A DNA stretch of 12,168 bases from JAKBCQ01 sp021807585. Lineage in GTDB: Bacteria; Planctomycetota; Planctomycetia; Isosphaerales; Isosphaeraceae. The stretch covers positions 1 through 12,168 of the forward strand of contig DAHWFG010000226.1 of the NCBI GenBank assembly GCA_027325115.1. Reading direction: 5' to 3'. Position numbers and translations under genes: made by a program. Under the pieces are notes generated by a model. It was given only the letters and a program-made list of their open reading frames with translations, was not told where the DNA came from and ran no database searches. Shown here one piece after another: positions 6,902-12,168 of the stretch; positions within the stretch are counted from its first letter, which is position 1, and each line of letters starts with the position of its first letter.

Positions 6902-8626
6902 ATGCCCTATCATCCCGCCAACCCCCTTATCGTCCAGGGGGATAGGACGATTTTGCTCGAAGTCGATAATCCCCGCTTCGAAGAGGCGCGAGACGCGATC
7001 GCGCCTTTCGCCGAACTCGAAAAAAGCCCGGAACACATACACACATATAGGCTTACTCCTCTTTCGTTGTGGAACGCCGCGGCGGCGGGGATGATCGCCG
7101 AAGAGATGATCGCGGCGCTCGATCGGTTCAGTAAATTTCCGATCCCGGCGAATCTGGCGCCCGATTTGTTGGATCTGGTGGGGCGGTACGGGCGCGTGCG
7201 GCTGAGACGCGTCGACGGCGTATTGCGGCTGACGTGCGACGATCGCGCGCTGCTTGAAGAATTGGGTCGAAACAAGCGGGTACGCGAGTATCTGGGAAAG
7301 CGCGTCGAGGCCGATTCGTATGAGGTCGACGACGCGTATCGCGGCGTCCTCAAGCAGGCGTTGATCGCGGTCGGCTATCCCGCCGAGGATTTGGCGGGAT
7401 ACACCCCCGGGGCGCGGCTCGAGGTGGCGCTGCGTGAGACGGCGCGGTCGGGCGTCCCGTTTCGAGTCCGCGATTATCAACGGATGGCGTTCGAGGCGTT
7501 TCACAACAACGGCGACGCTCGCGGCGGGTCCGGGGTGATCGTCCTTCCCTGCGGCGCGGGAAAGACGATCGTCGGCATCGCGGCGCTCGCGGCGATCGGC
7601 CGAAAAACACTGATCCTCACCACCAGCACCACCGCCGTCGAGCAGTGGAAACGCGAGATTCTTGATAAAACCGACATCCCCGAAGACCAGGTGGCGCTTT
7701 ATACCGGCGATTCCAAGGCGATCGCTCCGATCACGCTCGCGACCTACCAGATCGTCACGTATCGACCCGATCGCGCATCGGAGTTTCCACATTTTCATAT
7801 ATTTAATGAGCAGGATTGGGGGCTTATTATCTATGACGAAGTGCATTTGCTTCCCGCCCCCGTCTTTCGCGCCACCGCGGATATCCAGGCGCGGCGTCGG
7901 CTGGGTTTGACGGCCACTCTGGTGCGCGAGGACGGTCGCGAGGAAGACGTCTTCAGTCTGATCGGGCCCAAGAAGTTTGACGTTCCCTGGCGGGTTCTTG
8001 AACAAAAGGGGTGGATCGCCGAGGCGCGGTGTCACGAGGTGCGGCTGGCGCTCCCCGAGCCGATCCGCATGGAATATGCGCTCGCCGATTGGCGCGATAA
8101 ATTCCGGGTCGCGAGCGAGAACGAGACGAAGGAGGATCTCGTCGCGATTCTCCTCGATCGGTTCACCGGCCCCGACGATCGCGTGTTGATCATCGGTCAA
8201 TATCTGAAACAACTCAAACGAATCAGCGAGCGTTTTTGTGTTCCCTTGATTACGGGGCAAACGTCCAATCCCGAACGCGAGACGCTGTACCGGCGGTTTC
8301 GCGAGGGGGAGATTCGCCGCCTCGTCCTCTCGAAAGTGGGCAACTTCGCGATCGATTTGCCCGATGCGAACGTCATGATCCAGATCTCGGGAACCTTCGG
8401 CAGTCGTCAAGAAGAGGCGCAACGGCTGGGACGCATCTTGCGACCGAAGGTTCGGAGCGGCGATCCCGCGCTCTTCTTCACGCTCGTCAGTCGCGACACC
8501 CGCGAGATGGATTTCGCCCTCCATCGCCAGCTTTTCCTCACCGAACAAGGATATACTTATACAATTATTGACGAGTCCGAGTTGCGTTCGGAATCGCCCG
8601 CCTCGCGTCATCATAAGGCTTCTTAA
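6902..8626 (+). CDS. xpb: DNA repair helicase XPB (bacterial ERCC3/Rad25 type, superfamily 2)
   Basis: An ATP-dependent 3'-5' DNA helicase/translocase of the XPB family, presumed to act in DNA repair. Counted from ATG 6902 (574 residues), the protein starts ANPLIVQGDRTILLEVDNPRF, as bacterial XPBs do. An N-terminal damage-recognition-like domain follows (about 10-190). The first RecA fold has Walker A LPCGAGKT at 215-222, DEVH at 312-315 and LGLTAT, followed directly by the XPB-specific RED motif at 342-344. The second RecA fold ends in GTFGSRQEEAQRLGRILRPK, with motif VI arginines at 508, 511 and 514. All catalytic motifs are intact. The frame is open to 6755, but 6902 matches the family start; no strong Shine-Dalgarno is seen. 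It heads a plus-strand cluster: 13 bases to the next gene, then a helicase-associated protein. This recalls mycobacterial Rv0861c/Rv0862c. Confidence 0.95.
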   Translation: MPYHPANPLIVQGDRTILLEVDNPRFEEARDAIAPFAELEKSPEHIHTYRLTPLSLWNAAAAGMIAEEMIAALDRFSKFPIPANLAPDLLDLVGRYGRVRLRRVDGVLRLTCDDRALLEELGRNKRVREYLGKRVEADSYEVDDAYRGVLKQALIAVGYPAEDLAGYTPGARLEVALRETARSGVPFRVRDYQRMAFEAFHNNGDARGGSGVIVLPCGAGKTIVGIAALAAIGRKTLILTTSTTAVEQWKREILDKTDIPEDQVALYTGDSKAIAPITLATYQIVTYRPDRASEFPHFHIFNEQDWGLIIYDEVHLLPAPVFRATADIQARRRLGLTATLVREDGREEDVFSLIGPKKFDVPWRVLEQKGWIAEARCHEVRLALPEPIRMEYALADWRDKFRVASENETKEDLVAILLDRFTGPDDRVLIIGQYLKQLKRISERFCVPLITGQTSNPERETLYRRFREGEIRRLVLSKVGNFAIDLPDANVMIQISGTFGSRQEEAQRLGRILRPKVRSGDPALFFTLVSRDTREMDFALHRQLFLTEQGYTYTIIDESELRSESPASRHHKAS

Positions 8627-8639
8627 TTAGAGAACATTC

Positions 8640-8909
8640 ATGAATCGGTCTTCGGAGTCGTCGCGCGGCGGGAGGATCCCGGTGAAGGTTCATCGGCGGG
8701 TGGCGCTCGTGAAAACGAACGAGCCGATCTTGGCCGAGGAGCTGATCGCGCGGAAAACTTTGGCGAGGAATCTTCAGGCTCGGCTTTCGCCGACGGTTCT
8801 GCTCGTTCGACCCGAGGGGGAGCAAATGCTTCTCGACGAGCTGAGGCGAATGGGGCACGCGCCTCGCGTCGCCCGCGCGGGTAATGAAACCGAGGCGGGA
8901 TCGCGATGA
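8640..8909 (+). CDS. Small hypothetical protein between XPB and its partner, 89 residues
   Basis: I do not recognise a family. The gene starts 13 bases after the helicase stop, with an AGAGAA element upstream of ATG 8640, and its TGA overlaps the ATG of the next gene (ATGA at 8906-8909). It therefore appears to be read in a translationally coupled unit. The protein is basic. It has a disordered Ser/Arg/Gly start, a helix about residues 30-46 (LAEELIARKTLARNLQARL), then a beta-alpha-beta-looking segment, PTVLLVRPEGEQMLLDELRRMGHAPRV, at about 51-77, and a polar tail. There are no cysteines, signal peptide or membrane segment. The tight position between two XPB-system genes suggests a role with them. 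A small accessory subunit, comparable in size to TFIIH p8/TTDA, is possible but rests on size and position only. Confidence 0.65.
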   Translation: MNRSSESSRGGRIPVKVHRRVALVKTNEPILAEELIARKTLARNLQARLSPTVLLVRPEGEQMLLDELRRMGHAPRVARAGNETEAGSR

Positions 8910-11263
8910 ATCGAGCGGGCGATTGGGATCGTTCGCCCGGCGGCCGGACCGCCCCGCTCGGCGAACCCTCGGCGAGCAATCCCACTTCGATCTATCGCCT
9001 TGCGCTCAAATCGAGCGGTCGCGAACTGCTCGGCTCGATCGCCCGCAATCTCGCGATCCCCAACATCCACGACGCTCCCGATAAAATCGTCGAATCCATC
9101 GATCTTCATCTCGCCGACTTCGATCGGTTGCGCCGGATCGAGGCCGATCTCTCAGCCGAGGCCAGGTTCGCCGCGGGGCTTTTCGCTCTCACCGAAACGT
9201 CGGTTTGGCCAGAGCCCGCATACCGCTCCGTCCTCCTCGCTTTGGGATCGCATTACGGAGAGATTTACGCCGAACTCGCGGGACTCGGAATCGTTGCAAG
9301 AATTGATCATCAAACTATCTACTTTTATGATAAATCCCTGGCCGGCGTGCCCAAAAGCGGTTACGCCGAGTACCAGAACGGCGTTTGGGATTCGCGTCGA
9401 CGGATCGTCGCCCACCCGTTCGTCTTGAACGCGATTCGGCCGATTCGCCCCGCCGGATCGATCGCGACGATGGCGCCCCCCGCAACGCGATCGGTCCGCC
9501 AGGTTCGCGAGGCCGACGGTTTGGAGCCGATTTTAAGGCTCTCCGCGGTCTGGCAACGCGTCGACGCCGAACCTCCCAAAAAAACGCAGGGAGGGGTGCT
9601 GTTTCAACGCGATCGCAAACGTTTCGAAGAAGACCCCACGCTCACGTCTCCTCCCGCCGACGAGATCGAGCCGATCGTCGACCCCGCTCGGTTTTGGCTC
9701 GACGCTGCGCTGTCGATCGAGCTGATCGTCGATGAGCCCGACGGCGATCGGCTTTTGCCCGCCCGGTACGAGTTCTGGGAAGAAAATGCGGTTCATCTGC
9801 CCAGGTTGATCCCCCTCCGAAAGCTCACTCCGACCCCCCTCGCCGCCGACGCCAAACCCGACCCCGACGCCTGGTTTCCCCGGCTCGCGATCTTGTTTTG
9901 GTTGGAAAGCTTAAACGAAGACGAATGGACGACGATCGACGATCTCGCCCGGACCCTCACGTCCGCCTGGCCCGATTGGCGCGATCTCATCCCGCCGCGA
10001 GCCGACGGCGCCGATCGCTCCGAAGCCAAAAACAAGCACACATCGAAATCCAAAACCGCCGAATCGAAATCGAAAACGAAACGCAAAATCGACGGCCAAA
10101 AACGCGGCGAAGTTGATTATGGAATTACATATCTTCAGTCATTATTGTTGGGCGAATCTTATCAATTGGGAATGATTCGAGCCGCCGAGGAGTCGCCGAG
10201 CGGGAGTCGCGTCGTGCAACTGACGCCGTTGGGTCGGTATGTTTTGACCTTGGGCCCCTCCCCCGAGCCGCGCCGCGGCTTCGACCAATTTCTCGTCGTT
10301 CAGCCCAATTTTGAGATGATCGCATATCGCCAGGGGCTCACCCCGCGTTTGATCGGCGATTTGGGGCGATTCGCCCGGTGGATAAGACTGGGCGCCGCGA
10401 TCGAGCTCAAGCTCACCGCCGAATCGATCTATCTGGGGCTTGAAAGCGGCCTCACCGCCACGGAGATCGAGCGGCGGCTGGCGACGCATTCGGGTCGGCC
10501 GATTCCCCCCGGCGTTTCGGCGGCGATCGCAACGTGGGCGTCGCGGCGCGATCGGCTGACGTACCACCCCGCGGCGACGCTCCTCGAATTCGCGGCGACC
10601 GAGGATCTTGAGAACGCGCTGGTCGCCTGGCGCTCGACGGGCAATCCCGTTCCCGAACGCGTGGGTGATCGTTTACTTTTGGTCGAAGAAGAATCGTCGA
10701 TTCCTTATCATTTGTTTCGACAAATCGGCTCACGTGATTATCGCAAACCCGCCGAGGCGTGCATCGACGTCGAAACCGACGGAGTCACCCTCTCGCTCGA
10801 TTTGGCTCGTACCGATCTGTTGATCGACGCCGAGCTGCGGAAGATCGCCGACCCCGTCGCCTCGACCGACGACCCCGCGGGAGGTCGGAGAACAAGGTTT
10901 CGCGTCACGCCGCGGTCGATCGCTCGCGCTTTCGCCGATGGATTATATGACGATCAGATCGACGCCTGGTTTCAGCGTCGCGCCGGACGCAGGCCGACCG
11001 CCGCGGTCAGGCTCTTGCTCTACGCGGCTCGACGCGATCCGTCCGACGACCGACGACGCGGCTTGACCGCTTCGATCCGCTATGTCTTGACCGCCCCCCG
11101 CGCCGATTTGATCGACGGACTCTTGCAACATCCCGCGACGCGTGATCATTTGGGAGAGCGATTGGGCGACTCTTCGATCGTCGTGCCCAAGAACGCGATC
11201 GAGCCGCTTCGCGCCGCGCTCGACGAACTTGACATCGATCTCGATATCACCGAATCGCGATAA
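8906..11263 (+). CDS. XPB/Ssl2-like helicase-associated domain protein, 785 residues
   Basis: A large soluble protein whose central part (about residues 458-570) reads FDQFLVVQPNFEMIAYRQGLTPRLIGDLGRFARWIRLG, then LTAESIYLGLESGLTATEIERRL and an HPAATLLEF segment. This fits the XPB/Ssl2-like, Helicase_C_3-type helicase-associated family found beside bacterial XPB genes (Rv0862c next to Rv0861c in mycobacteria). It has no Walker motifs, so it is not itself a helicase. Residues about 85-140 look like winged-helix segments. Residues 372-402 form a Lys/Ser-rich linker (KNKHTSKSKTAESKSKTKRK) that separates the two halves and could contact nucleic acid. The C-terminus (about 670-785) has an FRVTPRSIARAF helix and an alpha-beta region. 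The GAGGCGGGA upstream and the ATGA overlap with the 89-residue gene support the start. The likely role is as regulator or loading partner of XPB, by analogy with p52 (inference). Confidence 0.82.
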   Translation: MNRAGDWDRSPGGRTAPLGEPSASNPTSIYRLALKSSGRELLGSIARNLAIPNIHDAPDKIVESIDLHLADFDRLRRIEADLSAEARFAAGLFALTETSVWPEPAYRSVLLALGSHYGEIYAELAGLGIVARIDHQTIYFYDKSLAGVPKSGYAEYQNGVWDSRRRIVAHPFVLNAIRPIRPAGSIATMAPPATRSVRQVREADGLEPILRLSAVWQRVDAEPPKKTQGGVLFQRDRKRFEEDPTLTSPPADEIEPIVDPARFWLDAALSIELIVDEPDGDRLLPARYEFWEENAVHLPRLIPLRKLTPTPLAADAKPDPDAWFPRLAILFWLESLNEDEWTTIDDLARTLTSAWPDWRDLIPPRADGADRSEAKNKHTSKSKTAESKSKTKRKIDGQKRGEVDYGITYLQSLLLGESYQLGMIRAAEESPSGSRVVQLTPLGRYVLTLGPSPEPRRGFDQFLVVQPNFEMIAYRQGLTPRLIGDLGRFARWIRLGAAIELKLTAESIYLGLESGLTATEIERRLATHSGRPIPPGVSAAIATWASRRDRLTYHPAATLLEFAATEDLENALVAWRSTGNPVPERVGDRLLLVEEESSIPYHLFRQIGSRDYRKPAEACIDVETDGVTLSLDLARTDLLIDAELRKIADPVASTDDPAGGRRTRFRVTPRSIARAFADGLYDDQIDAWFQRRAGRRPTAAVRLLLYAARRDPSDDRRRGLTASIRYVLTAPRADLIDGLLQHPATRDHLGERLGDSSIVVPKNAIEPLRAALDELDIDLDITESR

Positions 11264-11329
11264 TTCCAAAGAATCACGCGCATCGATTCCCGATACCGCC
11301 GTACGGAATCGATCGTCAAGGGGCTCGGC

Positions 11330-11659
11330 ATGCCGATGATATCAATACGCGGTGTGGGGATGAGCTTCGTCATCGAAGGCGTTGAATCCGCCGGAATCGA
11401 ATCCGAGGCGCTCTTAAATCGTCTTGAATCGACCTACGGATTCGCCGCGGCGTCGATTCGAGACGTCGAAGCGAGTCGCAAACGCGGCGACCGAGGAACT
11501 CCGCCGATCGCGTGCCTGATCGTCGACCGCAAGGCCGACGATTTCGAGGCGATCCTCGATCAAATCGAACGCTGGATTCGTGAGCAAGGCTTCGGCTTCG
11601 CAGCGTGGTCGATCGACCCCCTCGTCGCCGGATCCGCGACGCTTCATTTTCATCGATAA
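11330..11659 (+). CDS. Hypothetical protein, 109 residues
   Basis: Family not recognised. The start at ATG 11330 has AAGGGG about seven bases upstream; in-frame ATG codons at 11336 and 11360 are alternatives. The protein is a small alpha/beta domain: a first strand (MSFVIEGV), a helix (SEALLNRLESTYG), a charged loop (EASRKRGDRGTP), a strand (ACLIVDRK), a long helix (DFEAILDQIERWIREQG) and a final strand ending in the tail TLHFHR. No signal peptide, membrane helix or catalytic motif is evident. It follows the helicase-associated gene by 66 bases on the same strand and may be the last gene of that unit, although the gap leaves room for a separate promoter. A convergent transporter gene follows. 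Confidence 0.6.
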   Translation: MPMISIRGVGMSFVIEGVESAGIESEALLNRLESTYGFAAASIRDVEASRKRGDRGTPPIACLIVDRKADDFEAILDQIERWIREQGFGFAAWSIDPLVAGSATLHFHR

Positions 11660-11752
11660 ATCATGCGTAGGAATGTTTGTTTTTCATATAGCGAACGACT
11701 TCGATCGGTCTGATTCGATCCAAATCGATCGATGCGTTTAAGTAGGTTGATC

Positions 11753-12168
11753 TTAATCGACGATCGCCATCAGGCCGAAACCGGCGAGGAGCGCGATCGT
11801 CAATTTGAGTCGATCGTGCGAGTGAAATTGAAGTTCGGGAAGGAGATCGGAAAGCGCCACGCAGAGGAACGTTCCCGCCGAGAACGCGAGCGCGCGTGAT
11901 GACACCGCGGCGAGCGACGCGGGTGCGAAGCGATCCGCTCCCAGGATGAACAGCGCCGCGCCGACGGGAACCATCAGCGAGAATCCAAGGTTGAGCAGAT
12001 GAGCCGACTTCTTGGCGACTCCGCCGCGAAGCCCGAGGGTGACGATCGTGAGCGCATCGGCGGGTTTGTGGAGCACCGTCGCGAGGAAGACGCTCCACGC
12101 CGCCTGTCCCGCCGAATGCCCGGAGGATCGATCCGCGGCGCACGCGCTCGCGAGCGCGACGCCACCGA
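11753..12168 (-). CDS. ZIP family metal transporter, C-terminal part (5' end beyond window)
   Basis: The minus-strand frame is open from the window edge to TAA 11753-11755, giving 137 C-terminal residues. The visible part has the transmembrane motif VFLATVLHKPADALTIV (His in a membrane helix, the metal-path position in ZIP proteins). A third segment reads LLNLGFSLMVPVGAALFIL. The ZIP-typical ending is LAFSAGTFLCVALSDLLPEL followed by a HSHD turn and a last helix LTIALLAGFGLMAIV. About four membrane helices are visible. ZIP proteins import divalent metals such as zinc, iron or manganese from outside or from the periplasm; the substrate cannot be read here. An internal GTG at 12074-12076 is not the real start, because the open frame and the helix containing HKPAD extend upstream of it. 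The gene converges on the 109-residue gene with a 93-base gap in which I see no strong terminator. Confidence 0.82.
   Translation of the reverse strand, partial: GGVALASACAADRSSGHSAGQAAWSVFLATVLHKPADALTIVTLGLRGGVAKKSAHLLNLGFSLMVPVGAALFILGADRFAPASLAAVSSRALAFSAGTFLCVALSDLLPELQFHSHDRLKLTIALLAGFGLMAIVD

Noticed and set aside
6704..8614. A 636-codon open frame on the minus strand, antisense to the whole XPB gene.
   Set aside because: The plus strand carries an intact XPB with every helicase motif. The antisense product has no recognisable motif and is a by-product of the rarity of TTA, CTA and TCA codons in the GC-rich sense gene.
11700..11745. GATCG-rich inverted repeats between the 109-residue gene and the ZIP gene as a terminator.
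   Set aside because: No T run follows on either strand, and the repeats are explained by the general CGATCG abundance.

Overview
The window is GC-rich bacterial chromosomal DNA, and its gene content points to a planctomycete, probably from the Isosphaerales-like group. The pointers are a CRTAC1/ASPIC-UnbV lipoprotein translationally coupled to a membrane-anchored TPR protein, a bacterial XPB helicase with a helicase-associated partner, and several small proteins I cannot assign. This placement is inferred from gene types; no rRNA or other marker is present. No tRNA, rRNA, CRISPR array, insertion sequence or phage gene was seen. Two base-composition traits run through the whole window. The hexamer CGATCG is extremely frequent, and short AT-rich codon islands lie inside otherwise GC-rich genes.

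Layout, left to right. (1) 1-1194, plus strand: the 3' end of pyruvate carboxylase carrying its biotinyl domain, then birA, the ligase that would biotinylate it. (2) 1501-4631, plus strand: a large FG-GAP/ASPIC-UnbV lipoprotein overlapping a TPR gene by 4 bases. The TPR gene is cut by one in-frame TAG with 214 further sense codons after it. A bidirectional hairpin at 4701-4725 ends this unit. (3) 4777-6468, minus strand: a rhomboid intramembrane protease and, upstream of it, an unidentified 175-residue protein. (4) 6902-11659, plus strand: XPB helicase, an 89-residue protein, a 785-residue XPB/Ssl2-like helicase-associated protein (ATGA overlap with the gene before it) and a 109-residue unknown protein. 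(5) 11753 to the window end, minus strand: the C-terminal part of a ZIP-type metal transporter.

How the genes may work together. Pyruvate carboxylase and BirA form an enzyme plus its modifying ligase. The XPB cluster resembles the actinobacterial pairing of XPB with a helicase-associated protein, but has a small extra gene between the two. It is the best candidate here for a poorly described system, possibly a reduced bacterial counterpart of the XPB-p52-p8 part of TFIIH (inference). The most checkable oddities are the amber-interrupted TPR gene, a run of ten G inside birA, and the CGATCG excess.
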